The translations under genes were made by a program, and so were the position numbers. The notes below the pieces were generated by a model that was not told the DNA's origin, did not search any database, and saw only the letters and a list, made by a program, of their open reading frames with translations. A stretch of DNA of 64,000 bases from Galbula dea (lineage: Eukaryota; Chordata; Aves; Piciformes; Galbulidae). The DNA is taken from positions 2,047,603 through 2,111,602 of the forward strand of contig VWZX01004666.1 in assembly GCA_013399015.1 (NCBI GenBank). Direction: 5' to 3'. Below are positions 39,716 to 53,465 of this stretch, in pieces. Every line of letters starts with the position of its first letter. Within the stretch, counting starts at the first letter, position 1.

Positions 39716-42301
39716 TTACACACTTTAATAGAAATACTTTTCCTTCATTAAATTAAATCTCTAAAGCCCAATAGCATTTTCAGTGCTTATATGAAAATGC
39801 CAGTGGGGATTTGAGATTAAAAGTGGTATTTTTGTAGAAGGCAATGAAGATCTCAATAGGAAAGAACAGTCTTCAAATATAAATTTCTCTGCTATCAAGA
39901 GAGACAGATTTTCTACTTAGGTCCTTGATAATACTTCTCCCAGCCTTGTTATGAAATTCTGTTTCACGTATCTGATATAAGGCTGTTGCACATTAGCTCT
40001 CATTTAACAAAATCTTACTAATGGTGCTTTTTTATTAGAGAGGCCAAGCTACTCAGATTTAATTCAAATTTAACAGTAAACATGAGGTGCTGTGACCCAT
40101 TTGTATGCAACTCAAGTTCTTCTTCTATTAAAAAAAAACCAGAAAAAAATTAAATGACTTATTAAAAATAAAATCAAAATATAGCCATTGTTGACTTATA
40201 CTAGTATATTCTGGACATACTTTTCATGAACACTATACACGTTACCTGCAGCTGAAGGAATTGGAAAGGACTATATTAAAAACCAAATTCACAAGAAAGA
40301 TTCGTTGTTGGTGTTTGTTTTCCCTCACTCTTCTAACATCTCCTATACATTCAAGCAAAAAACATAAGTTGCTCTGCATTTTTGTAGATAAAATACTAAG
40401 TGATCATAGTGCAGATTTGGGAAAGTGCTCTCCAAATTTTTTCCCAGTGAAGAGATTAAACAAGCATAAATTGTTTTTAGAAATAAATGCATGCAAATGT
40501 AAAGGTTTTTTTCCCATTCAAGAATCTCAAAGCAGTGTATGAAACAAGGTAATCTTTACTTGTGTTATTAAAATAGAAGAAAATAAATCAAGAGTTGTGA
40601 AAATAAAGGTCAAAAAAAAGTAATGTATATACAGTCCCTGTACCAATTCTGAAGGCATCTGATCTGCTGTTTACAAGAAATCAACCCTTCAGTAGTCATT
40701 TGTGCTCATATAAGTCCAACCAAACAAAAAAACTCGCCCCAAAACCCAAAAAGCTAAGAATAAGATTTAAAAGAACAGTCAACTGAAGGCGCCCAAGTAG
40801 AGTATGTTGAAGAGCAGAAATTGAATTCTGTCCATGCTTTAAATTCTCTTGTTTTGCCAGTACTGAGAAGGTGTTCACTCTGCATTCTCTCCCACAGTCA
40901 GATAGGCAAGTTCAGGATGACTGGGAAAGAGAATCATCATTTTGACACAACCCAGGTTTTCCAAACTGTGTTCTAGATTTGAGCATTCAGAGAGGGCAAA
41001 TCCTCAGGCTTTGGAATTGGGAAGAGGCTCCTATGTTTTCATGCTGCAGTTGCTTTTCTTTGTTATCCAAGTCAATATTCACTGGGTTAGCTGTTAAGCA
41101 AGAGCCATCATGATCCTGTGATCTAGCATTCAGGGTGTAGGTGTGGACAGGATTATGGTTCATGTGCTATTTAATATATGTACTTAGACTTAAAGAAAAC
41201 CCCAACCAAGCAAGTGGGGAAAAAAACCCTTGCAAAATAATGTGTTTAGGGTATTCCCTTAAGTGTGAATGTAGTTTCAGATGCCTTCAGGCTGAGAAGA
41301 GCTTTTGTCTAGGGACATTTTATAAAACTTGCCCAGCTTACTTTACTTGAACAAATTGGAGGTTGTTGCCACTGCTTTTTATTTTTTTTACCACTATGTT
41401 TATATGGTGATCTTCCATTATTTACAGTTTGGAAATGGCTGCAAAAACTAGTGGGAGAGGCAGAGGTATGTAGATTTCTGGGGGACTTGGTGAAAGGGAC
41501 AACTCTGGTTGCCTATGGATACTGACATCCCCTGAACTAGGTGATGGCTGAATGCAAGGTTTGAAGATCTAAACTATGGACTTAAATGGGATTTAGGCTA
41601 CTTTAGTTGCTAAATCTGTTTGTGGATTTGCTCTTGAGTGTCTTTTCAAAGGTTACTCATCAGTTCAGTGGAAGAGCAGCAAAAAGAATGAAGGATTTTT
41701 TACTTCAATCCTCATATTCAGACAATGCTACATCATGTGTCTGATAGAGGACAGTGACCTTCAAAAAGTTTTCCATCATTTTAGAAGCTTTCTCAAAATT
41801 AGGACAGTAGTCTGGGCTCAACCTTGACAACTGAAAAATCTCTCCAGGGCTCAGTTCTAAATGTCATCAGTGTGGACATGCCTGGGTTGAGAGTTTAAAT
41901 TCTGCAATGATGAGAAAATCTGCTTGAACTTAATGGCATGGAAGCTTTGGGGTTTTTTCTCTGCTTTGGAACTGTGCAGGACTGTATTACACCAGCACTC
42001 TGGAAACAAGGCTCCTTAAATCCATTCTGACTTTTGCATTCTGTTGGTGGGGTAAAAATTGTGGCTAATGGGAAGATAGCTTCTCCAATTACTGTAATCT
42101 GTAGATCACAAATCCAAAGATATAAAGAAAATTAAGTGTAATATGTTTAATCTGTTCTGTCTTCTGAATCAGTTCATAAACCAAGAAGTCAGTCAGTCCT
42201 GACGTAGCTTTTCTTTCAAATCAAGCTTTTGTGCTGTTTACTGGTAAGATCAGCAGGCCCAAGTCCATCAGTTGCTGCTCTTCTGCTTGTCTGGAGTATC
42301 T

Positions 42302-42338
42302 CTTTTTGGGGGTTTTTTGTTTGTTTTTTTTTTTTTTC
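42302..42338. repeat. T-rich tract ending in T14
   Basis: T/G-rich run that ends in fourteen consecutive T at 42324-42337, followed by CATCTG. Confidence 0.9.
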
Positions 42339-45300
42339 ATCTGAAATAGCTCCAGATCTTTCTAATGTTTTTGACTGGAGAACAGTATAGTTGGGTGATG
42401 AAGCTTCAATCAGATGTGGGTCAGATCAAGCAGGGACTGTCCTCACAGCCTAGTGGGGACAAGGAGTTGTGGACAGAGTACGGGTGTTTTGCTGGCAGTT
42501 ATGCCAGTGATTTAGTAACTTGTGTTGGTTGAGCTGCTTAACCCATCTTTGCTTTAAGTATTCATCACTTGAATGGGCTTGAAATTGCTTTTCTCTTACT
42601 GACACAGTGCTGCTTGAAAAATATCTATACTATAGCCTGAGGGATATTTGGGAGAGATTATCAACTCCTGTGCAACTGGGGGACACTTACTACAAACAGG
42701 AATGTATGTGGTCATGTTGTGTTCATTGATTTTTAACTACACGAGGAACCCCAAGGTTGACTGTTTGCTCTGACGTCTGCCTTTGATAAAGGGAAGTAGT
42801 GTTGGTTTCCAGCTTAGCTGAAGGTCATTAGCATTCTCCTGCTGTATTACATGCAGATTTTCCTGGCTCACAAGAATAGCATTACGTGGAATATGCATTC
42901 TATATCAGCAAAAGAAATGTATGCGTGCAGAGACATAGCCAGGGTTTACAGGCTTATTAGAAGATGTATAAACAGTCCTCTCCTCCACCTCATTTCCCAC
43001 TGACATTCCCTCTGGCTGTTTTCCCTTCCTCACCCTTATGTACTTTCAACAGATTGGGGTGAGAAGGGTTGTTTTTACTTTAACTTAAAATCAGCAGCAT
43101 AGTCTTTGATCTATCACCACCTTGTATTAGCTGACTCTTGGGTGCACTGAGAGGATGTGAGGGCAAATATAAGCTCAATCCTGTAGCCTTGACTCAGGAA
43201 TTCAAATGCCAGGTTGCAAAAATCCGTATACTAAGGGGATGTGGATGCAGCCCTCCTTCAAATAGGAAGGGCTAAGCAGCAAAAATCGTATCAAATGACA
43301 TAAGTGTACATGTTGAAATTACCCCTATATTTGTTCAGGAATTTCTTTATCATGTAGAATATGTAAAATGAGTGCTGTTGGCACTAGGGAAATTTGGCTT
43401 TGTAAGGTATGGTGTGAAGGATGGGGTAGTGACAACACAGAATTGGACTAAGCTTCTCTACCCTCTTGTGTTTTTAATCTGTGCTTTTCTATTTAAATCA
43501 GGACCGGGCCAGGATGGAATAGCACTGCTTCTGCAGATGTACTAAGATGCCTGCAGAGAAAACCCTGTTTCTCAAGACTAGAGAAGTCCATTTCAGTCGT
43601 AGGTCTTTAAATGTCGTTATCCAAATACAGTCTCAATGGTACCAGTGATTGTCTGGGTGATTGCCAGCCGTCTGCACTAAACGGGATGACACCACAACCC
43701 TCTGTGGTTGTGGTCCTGCTAAGGCTGAATGCACAGCAAAGAAACCTCCATGTTTCTGGAGACATTTTCACTGTAATCATTGTCCTTTTTTGGTTTTTTT
43801 GGAAAGCTGTTGCTGGTTCAAACCACCTTTGATGCTGTCTTTTGGACATTCCACATCAGGGCTAAAGTAAGAAGTTACGACTTGCCATACTGAATATCAG
43901 GCTATTCCCAGGACAATGATAAGGCAACTGAAAGCAGTACTCTCTGAATGAAGGTCATCTTCCTGCATGAATCTTTATTTCTATTGACTAGTGTCCAACC
44001 TATATTAGAAATATAGTGGGATAAGCATATGCCATGATGATTGACATGTTCCAAAATGTCAAAGAACTGAATGAGGCAGGAAGATATCAGTGGGCAGGGA
44101 AGTTCCTTAAAGGTCATTGAAGTGATGTGTTTGCGCCTTTTTCTGTTCCCATTGGTCTAGCAGAGTCTGTACAGCATATACAGCTGGCACCTTTGACAGT
44201 GTTGGATGGATAAACACATCACAAGCGAGGTGCAAGTGGCAAAGTCCTAGGCTTTATGCTTCTTTTGGCATTGAGTAGCTCCTCAAGTTCAAGCCACTTA
44301 ATTAAAGACTAGTCAAAAACATGTCAATGCTGATGGAAACAATAGCACCATCTCAGGCTGTGGCATCCCTCTGTGATGTCAACTGCTGTATGAATTTTTT
44401 TTTTCCCTCCTAATATTTTTTGGTAAATATCCCCATTGTGCACACTGACTCATACTTTGTATTAATGAGAAATGTAAGGCTTTAAAAAAACAATTGCACT
44501 GTAGCCTCATTACTATGAAAAATCCATTACGTGGAAGTCATTTGTCAAAGCCAACTGTTTAGTTGCTGTAATTTACATATTTATCAAGTTTGATTGGAAT
44601 CTAATGACTTTGACTTTCTTCATTTTTTTTAACCTTTGTAACCCTCTTTCCATGAAGAGGGCTTTTTTTTTTTTTATGGGAAAGGACAAAGCATAATTCA
44701 ATTTATGTTCATGAATAAATATACAAGTTAATGTCTCATATAATTTGAATTTTTTTAATGGTGGAAAATAGTTACCTTTCTGTGGTTTTTTTGCATGGAA
44801 CTGATGCAGGATCTTATCAATCCATGAATTTTGTCTCTACCAAAGGATCTGTCGGGCAAAGAATAGACAACACAAGACTCTGTAAATGAGGTAATAAGCA
44901 TCAAGATAGGCAGTAAATATTGGATCTCCGTAATTCTTGTAGTTGAAGGATCAGACATGCATGGGTTTCCAGCATAATCACATGATTTATTATGGATGAT
45001 TACTTTCATTTGCATCTGCTGCTGGGAGGCTAGTGACAGAGCACCAGCTAGAAGTATTATATTCCCTTGAATACAGGGCTCGGAGGCCCAGGAGGCTGCT
45101 GAGGACATTGATCCACACAAGCATCTTACACCCCAGTGAGCTGCTACAAGACAGGCAGAGGTGACGAGAGTTTGCTGTTGCAGCTGATACTGGGAACTGT
45201 TAAAGCTAAGCAATGTGGCACTGCTTGTTTGCAACTGGCCTTAAGTGAAGAAATCTCTTCCCTGTGCTATGGAAAAGGCTAGAAAATATGAAACAGTAGC

Positions 45301-45399
45301 TGCAGGAATGACAGGTGGATAGCAGAATGTCAGCTCTCATCTGAGCTTTGAAACTTTCTCTATAAAAAAGATCATAAAGGACACAAGAATCGAGCAGGC

Positions 45400-45690
45400 C
45401 TGCGATGTCCCTAACTGTAAGGGCTCGTCTGATGAGGTCAGTTAGTTCTTCTGGAATAGACTACAGCCTGAGCAAAAGCAAAAACAAGGCATACAAAATT
45501 AAAGCATTTAAAAAAAAATGTAAGCACCAAGGGAAGAGGCAAGTGAGAAATAGATTGAAATTCAGCAAAAGTAATTGCTGGCTGAATACCAAGAAAAATA
45601 TCCTCAGGGTGAGACAATGAAATAGTTTTCTGCAGAAATTGGGTGCTGGCCAGATGAGGATGGTCTAGATGAGCTAAAAGGTCCTGCCCA
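45400..45690 (+). mobile_element. Degraded CR1/L3-type LINE 3' end
   Basis: The text ACCAAGAAAAATATCCTCAG followed by GGTGAGACAATGAA resembles the 'AGGAAGAAYTTCCTGACGGTGAG' part of CR1/L3 3' ends. GATGGTCTAGATGAGCTAAA then AGGTCCTGCCCAG near 45658-45692 resembles the 'GGACTAGATGACCT...AGGTCCCTTCC' terminus. The match is patchy, so the left edge is a guess. The 71-codon plus frame here is noise. Confidence 0.5.
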
Positions 45691-46063
45691 GATCAAATGT
45701 GAAAGGGAATACAGATATTTCAGTAACTAATTTTAAGAGGCAGTGAATATCAAGCAGCAGGTGGCCAGCCACAAATACAACATACGTGACAAAAAATGAT
45801 CTGCTACAGAAGCTGTGGCATGCAGTTCATCAGACCCTTTTCTGTCCTCTGCTGTTTCACAGCATCTCCCACTTGACATTCCTATCTTTGACATGTCCCA
45901 TCCTTTAAATAAATGATGACTGAGAGTGATCCCCTTGAGCTTCAACTTCAGCGTGTTTTTATTAATTTATTTCTTGCTGTGCTAGATTTCTCCCCCTCCA
46001 CTTTTAGAGGCTCCTTTGACTTTAATTAAAATTCTCCATAGGCTTATTGCCGAGAGAGTGAGC

Positions 46064-46079
46064 GTGTGTGTGTGTGTGT
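46064..46079. repeat. (GT)8 microsatellite
   Basis: Eight uninterrupted GT units after GAGAGAGTGAGC. Short enough to be only mildly polymorphic. Confidence 0.95.
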
Positions 46080-49000
46080 ATAAATTGGCTTTAACAGTTT
46101 GCTGACTAGATAGGTTGTACAAAGCTCATACAGCCTTCAATGTACATGTAAGCAGACAACAAAATGTGTTCTCACATATGCACCATGCTATGTTGACCAA
46201 CTGCACCTCTGAAATTTATTGCTAACTAATGATGGGACAAAAAAGGACAGTTAGGATTGGTAGGCACTTGTGTGCACATGAAGTTAATGGGGTGCTTACT
46301 GAGATCTTGGAGAAGAATCACATCTATGAGAGGAACTGTTCTTGGTTTGATGTAAGGCAGGGGACAGAAGTGGCAGGTTGGTTAGAGTGGGAGAAGGTTT
46401 TATGTGTCCAGGTGGAATTTAAACAACTTTGTGATAATTGTTTTTGTAACAGAGGGGGAAAACATCATAAGCAGCATCTGAATAAGAATGGCAGCTTACT
46501 TAATGAGGACAGAAAGTGCCATACCTCTGGGCATGCATCTCGCTGCTTTCTTTTGAAGGAAAGGACAAGGGTGTGACAGGACTTTCCTCTACCAGACTGC
46601 AGGAAATGTGGTGTAGGTCAAATATTCTTAGTATGTTTCTCTCTGAGGTCATGTCTGTGATACTTGCTGATACTGGAGTCACGGTCAAAATACATACACC
46701 TAAGAAAAGCCAGTTTAGGACTGTTGAGATGACTCCTAAACCACAGACTCCCTGACATGTCTCTGTGATTAAAAACTGTGAAGAATCAGTGAACAAAAGC
46801 AGGGGCCTGACAGTGTGTCCAGGAGAGTTTCTCTGTGAAAAGGGGAAGCTTTCCACCCCATCTCTGCCATCCCCCTTATGTTAAAAAAGAACCTCTTTCT
46901 CATCCTAATTTGAAACCAAAGTCTAATTTTACATTAAAGAAGGATCTCTTTTTCTGGTTTAGGCATGTTAATGTGTGTTTCAACCCTGAGGATAGTCTGT
47001 ATCCCCAATCTTGCTGAAGTATTTCAAAGTTTGAAGTTGGTATGCAAGAGCCTCTACTGAGCACCTTCATTTTTGGTGTTGTGTGTTCAGGTCCGAATTC
47101 TGATTTCAAGCTAGCTGTGAATGTGAAGAGTCAAGCTACTCACTGGTTTCTTTTTCTGGCTTTGCAGGCTTAAGCCTTTCTCTGAGGAGTGTTGGCACTT
47201 CCTGGAGAGGTCAGTGTCATGTTCTGAGGAGCATTGCTCTTCATGAATCTCATTTCAGCAGGTTGCTTTTTATTGACCGCTAGTTCAGCTACTGAAGAAC
47301 ACACTATCATAGTTCAGTAAAGGCCAAAACCCCTTGCAGAACACTTTGCACATCCTGCCTGAGATCACTGCTTTCAGGCCAGGTCTTGTATGCTAAGGCC
47401 TTTATCCTGCTTAACCCTGTCAGTCCTTCTCCTCCAATGCAGGAAAAAACCCAAGAAAAATAATCGTCTCCTGTGTCCTGCAAGGAAGCATGGGGTATTC
47501 CTATTTCTTTATTATAGGTGTTTGGGGAAGAATGATGAAGGGTTCATGTTGTTCAGGTCAGTCTCTAAAAGGTGGAATACAGGAGCTGCTAGGCCTGCTA
47601 GCTAAAATCTTGGTTGCTGGCCCCACATATTTACTGTAAGATAAAGAGTAGTTATCTACCCAGCTTTGGCCACCATCTTTTTTCTTTTCAGTTCTGGTCC
47701 TGTTGTACTTTCTGCCTATTTCTCAAATGAATATGAAGCATAGCCCCAGTGAGTAGAGATTTTCTAGTTTCAGCCTTCCAAACTTTCCTTTCTGCACATT
47801 GTCTTGCAGCTTGTTCTGTCCCTAATATTGATTGGCCTTGAGAGATTAGGGATGCTAGACTTGGTGAGTTGTGGAGTTTCATCTCATGGCTGCTATAGAT
47901 GCTCTTTTCACCACTGCCTTTCTTAGAAGGATCCATGATGAGAACAAGGATGTGGCTTTGTAACTCAGAAAAAAGTAGAAGAGTTTTTAAAGTATAGCTG
48001 TATGGGGGCTGTCAGTTCTCTTCTGAATTCCATATGGTTTTGTTGGGAAAATCTAAGCACTGAAGTTAATCACAGGCAAAACTGGAAAGAACAGAACAGA
48101 GGTGTCCTGACTGCTCCTGTAACTGCTGGACTGTTCTGTGAGTGTCTGGTAATTCCCTCTTTGCTATCTTGGCTGAAATTCTGACATAAATTATTCCCTT
48201 ATCTTTCAGTCCATGCATACTTATAGCAAACAAACACAGCCATAGCCTTCTCCACTGGAGAGAGCTGATAGAGAATTGCTTTATAACAGGCCCTAGCAAT
48301 ATCTTTTGAATCCCTGGATTTTAAAGACAAGCTGAAAAGATATTCCTGTAACTGTAGCATTGCAGGTAGAGATGGCTTACATCTGAATTTATTTCTGTCG
48401 CTTTGCATAAAGGCTACTAGGATGGTGAGCATTTCCAGAGGAATAATAGCTATGAAAAGACAGTAAGATAGGTACCAGTTAGTCTTGAATCCTTCCCTAA
48501 AGATGAGACCCATTTCCTCTGTGGCTACAGGCAGCTCCTTAGTGTTTCCACCTTATCTTCACTAATGTGAGGCTGCAGATCTTAGTTAAGAGAACCATGT
48601 GGAATGGCTGAAGATCTTTATTATTGTCACTAATTGTAACTGGAGAAGTGCTGCTACAAAAGCTACTGCATTTCTATCTTATGTAAAATTTTTAGAGAGA
48701 GATAAATAGGAGATGTTTTTGTGTATTCTGATCATAATTTAACATTGAAAATTGCAAGGAAAAAAAAGACAAGTGCTGTAGGTCAGAGTTAGTGTATTCA
48801 AATACAGATAGATGACTTCTGACTGTGGAATTTAAGGAAATAGCATTGAAAGACAGGTAAAATGAAGACTTCTAGCAAATCATGGCTAGAGTGTTTTTGG
48901 CTTGCTTTTTATTTTTTCTTTTCTCTGCAGGTAAAATTTACTTTCTTGTTCTATAACATCTGAAGGACACATGCATTTTCTGGGATTTTGGGAATGATTT

Positions 49001-52000
49001 CTGGGGTTCTGGGATTAGACATCAAATTTAACAACATGATATATAGCTTTGAGGAGACACATTTGATGTACCACTTAGCCTTCCCATAATTTACTGCCTG
49101 TCTCTGTTCTCTAGAGGGCAAGGGGTTTATCTATGCTCCAACCTGACTTTATAAATAGCAAAGCAAGAGAGGGAAAAAGAAAGCAGGCTGGGGACCTAAA
49201 CAGTTATGATATGACGAAGATACAGGTAGGTGGCATATGCTACTGTCTGCATCCTTAATTGTATGTTGTCATCACTTTGGCCATTTGAGGACAAAAATGT
49301 GCTCTTTATATTCTAGATTTCTATTCTTATTTGTAGGAATGTATGTTCCAATGTCTATATGAGTATGTATAATTTAAAAACAAAATCTCAGATCCTTTGG
49401 AAGTGGTTTTTATTCCAGACAAGGAGGGAGGTATGAGTTTATCTTGACTGGTTTTGCATGCAGTTAATTATCCTGCCTCAGAAGTGTAGCAAACTGCCAA
49501 TATCAGAAAGCCCAAATGGAATAATGGTTGCTTCCAAGATGTAATGAAGTTTAAAACCAAACAAGTGGAGCTGGGAGGTAAGGGGGATCTTGTTCTACAG
49601 TTATTTGCTGTTTCTGATTTGCAAATAGTTCTGCAGTGTTGTTTGATCTATGCTTCAGCATAATTTTACCAGGAGATATTTCTGGCCTTTTGCTTTACAG
49701 TCACATCCCTTTGCTCAGCTATTAAGTTGAAAATGCAGTCAAGTATTAACATCAAAACTGTTTATGTAACCTCCCACTGCATGGAACCCCTCCAAAATAG
49801 CCTGCAATTGAGAGAGGGAAGGGGAAGGAGGGAATGAAAAACAAGAGCTGGATAGAAATAGTGCCCACTCTGGGATTTAAATAGGTCAACTCATTTCAAT
49901 AAATAGAAGTTAGTCTGTTGATATATGCCCATCTACTTAAACTGTCATCAAAGTTCACTTATCTGCATTCCAGCAGAGATTGCTGGCCATTGAAGAGATG
50001 CAAAAGGCATTGTTAAAGAGGACTTAAAGAGAAGAGGAAAGGGGAACAAAGAAACAGCCAGGCAAGGAGATCATAGAACTTTCAGATTCCTAATGGTACT
50101 GACAAGTGTTGATAACTCTTTCAGCATCTACCTTCAGAACACCAAGTTCCACTTTCCTGCCCTACCTCTGTTTGTCCTTATAGGATGATTGCCTATGGCA
50201 TAAACCTAAGTGTTCATTTTCTCCCTTTTCTGCTGGAATACATTTAATTTGCTTTGAACAAGAGCAAATCCAAATCCCAGGGCCTCTGAATAAGGAGGAG
50301 TTATGGAAGGGGAATACAATGAATGTCTTAATCCTATGTCACCCTGTCTTTGAGACACTGTGCTACATTAAATTGATTTTGCAAATGAAAGCTAAAAGCT
50401 AAGCAAAAGCCACCAATCTATTTTGCCTAAAGATGATTTTACTGCTCTTTATGTTCCCCTAAATGACAAACCAATTTGTTACCTGCCTACATAAACATTT
50501 GCCTATATTAGCACCAGAAATGTTTTATTTTTATTAGCCCAAACTTTATCTTTTTATGAAGACACAGGGGCCCAATAAAACTAGTGTGCAAATATAATGC
50601 CCAATTTGCATTTTTCCATGGTCAGCAGAAAAGCTGAGCAAAATCAATTTGATATTAGGTCAGCATATACATCAATAAAGCATATGCACACACAGAACCA
50701 TTGTAATGGTCCCTGTAATTTCTATGCTGCCAGAGTAAAGAGATTAAATAATATTAAATGTTCCAAAATAGCTTTGCTTTTAAGAGGAATGTGAAAAGAA
50801 AGGGAGACTTTGGCATAAAATGGGCAATAAAGGATAATAGTTGCACAGTCTCCAACTTTAAAACATTGTGACAATGATCTCAGAGGCAGGCTTCCCGCTA
50901 AACAGCCCCAAATCAGCAAAACTCTTATGCCATCGCTTACGTTTAAGCACATTTTTAAACACAACAGAAGTCCATCAAACAAATCACATATTTAAGCAAC
51001 TGTCAGGCTCAGGGCCAGAACCTGAATTAAAATACAAAACTTAAGAGGTTTGGATCCGGTTTTGAGCATTACGTGCAGGACCATTGTCGGGTAAAAGGTC
51101 CCTGCACAGATGAGGTTTTGCTAAACAAAACCCTTCTTCGCTCCAGATCAGGCTATCTAAACATGGTGGTAGATGAGTTGAGTCATCTTGTAGCAGTGTT
51201 CACATACATAGACCTCACCTTCCATAGATTCTGCATGGGATCCAATAATACTGCTTTTCTAGGTAGAAGTTCATAGGAATAGTTATCTGACTTTCAATAA
51301 CTGTAGTCCAGTCTTTGGTTATCTCTCTGCAGTATAAATGGCATAATTTTTTTATCTTCTGTGTCACTTAGTTTCTCTGCATCCCTTCAGTCAAGAAGAA
51401 AGATAAGCTTGTGTTTATCTGACTTCACCAGGTCTGGTGGGATTTGGTAGTGACCAAAAATGGTGTTCTTTTGCAGTCTGTGTTGCTGAGATGTGCATTC
51501 TTACCTGAAACAACATTTGCGACCAGAAGTAACAAAAATAAATCAAATTAGGTGCTAATCTGGTCTCTCAGGAGAAGTAAAAGTACAGTAAATGCTGCTT
51601 GGATTTGATTTGCTAAAGCAGGTTAACGTGGTAGAGACTAGGCAGTCAGGACACCAATGACATCAGTGTTCACTTTCAACGCAGATGTTACAGTTCTGTT
51701 GGACACAGACAGGCCAAGACAGTGCAGGGAACTGTAATGCAATCAAGTGCTTTTGATCTCCTCTGTGGAGACTAACTCACAGGGTTTTGAATATAAAATG
51801 CTGGTAAAAGCCCACCTCATGGAGCAAACTACCTGAGAAGGAAAGTCAAGATGGAATTTATTAGCAATGAATACATATTTCATGAAAATATGTGCTTATT
51901 TAAATAATGGGGGGGAGAGGGGCTGTGTTTTTAGGGTGATGGATTTCTATTTCTTCTGATGAGAGCCTTCTGTTCTTCTCCAGACAAAGTGAAATGTGGG

Positions 52001-52510
52001 AGAGAAGAAAGACAAGCTTTTCTTTAGTACTTTGCCCCAACTTTGGAGTCTTCTGCAGAGGGAGTGATTCACTTTCAAGTTCTCCTGATAGGCATTAGTT
52101 TAAGGCTTTCTGCAGTATGCTTCCAGAGTCAGCTTCCTCATCCTTTGTACTCCATCAGCCTTGGTACTAACTGGTGAACTTGCACTACCACACTATGACT
52201 ACAAGACTTGGAGAAACCACAAATCTGCAATCTCTCTGCAGCCTGTTTCTTGTCTGATGTGGTAACAGGACAGATCTTGGATGTTGAGTAAAGTTCTACC
52301 TCAGTTCTGTTACAGCACTTCATTTTGGTAGTGCAAATGGGATGCCATAAATTTAATATTTCTACATCCAATTTTGACACGTTATTAAGCTACTACATAC
52401 AAATATTGTCATTTTCATGTTTCCACAATAGCATAAAAGTGAAAACTGAATGAATATGGCTAAACGAATTTGCTACCTTCCCATTAAGATTTAGATTTTT
52501 ATATGACTGG

Positions 52511-52556
52511 GGGTTTTTTGTTTTGGTTTGTTTGTTTGTTTGGGGTTTTTTTTTTA
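52511..52556. repeat. T/G-rich low-complexity tract
   Basis: Interrupted (TTTG)n units ending in T10. Reverse-complement A-rich reading would be a simple tail, but no element body was recognised beside it. Confidence 0.85.
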
Positions 52557-53465
52557 GAAGAAAAGATTTTCTGCGGGACTTTTTTCATTGCACTGGTGTA
52601 ATATGTATCCAAGAGTGGAAACTGCTGTTTCCTCAGTGAGAGCTGGAGGAGAAGCATTGCTAGTGGGATTGCTTTAAGTGGTTGACTTGTACATGCTATA
52701 GCTTTAGAGGAGAAAGAACATGAGCGAAGGGCCAAACGGTATGAGTGATATTCAGAGAGAGAACTTTGAGTTGCTTGCTTGCAGCTAGCTGGGTTTCTTT
52801 TCAATGTGACGTTTGCTTGGTGTTTTATCAACACTGTGGTACCTTTAGAGCCAGAATAGATGTTGAGGTTAGTGTTTTTTATTCTGACTAGCACCTTCAC
52901 AGCTTTACCCCCAGGGAATTCTCCTCTGCAGCAGAGCAACAGGATGGTGGTGGGTGAGTAGAAGGCTACAAGGGTGTAACACAGAGTGGCAAATTGTTTT
53001 GGTCCCAGTCTGAATCTTAACTCAAGGCAAATATTATCAATGACGGTGGTAGTGGTAGATTCCAGAGGGAAAAGGAAGTGTTTTAATCAATCTTCAAGAT
53101 CCTTTCTGGAAGAGAAAATGAAAATGAAATAATTCCAGAAATTTAAAAATGTCTTCCTTTAGAAAACTTTTTCATCAAAGTTTTGTTTCTAAGATTCACT
53201 GCTACGGCAGTTGGAAGGGTAGAAAGGTTACCACAGCAGACTATTTCTCTGCATTTCCACAGCGGGCAAAGTTGTGGCTAAATGGAGCGTGCCTTTCTGT
53301 CATTTTGCTTAAGTGCTTTTGGCATCTACTGAACAAAGCTATACACTTCTAATTTTTTTTAATTTTGATTGATATTTTCAATCCTGAAGTAGAAAATAGG
53401 ATGTGTTTTCAGAGTAACATTTAAATGAAAATATGAAATGGTGTTTTCTAGTTGTTGTATCCTTT

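Larger units (their letters stand above)
34723..53465 (+). other. Long presumed intronic stretch with relics, simple repeats and candidate conserved elements
   Basis: No exon was recognised across about 18.7 kb. It holds a possible LTR end fragment (35028-35066), a CR1/L3-like relic (45400-45690), and simple repeats (42302-42338 T-rich, T13 at 44663-44675, (GT)8 at 46064-46079, T/G-rich 52511-52556). An AT-rich low-repeat stretch lies at 50400-51000. The longest frames (44755-45234 minus, 159 codons; 52499-52939 minus, 146 codons) carry no recognisable domain. Confidence 0.5.

Noticed and set aside
44755..45234. 159-codon minus-strand open frame
   Set aside because: No family resemblance, no splice or promoter context, composition like the surrounding intron.
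46285..46345. MIR-like tail (GTGCTTACTGAGATCTTGGA)
   Set aside because: Only one landmark of the family is present and the rest does not follow.
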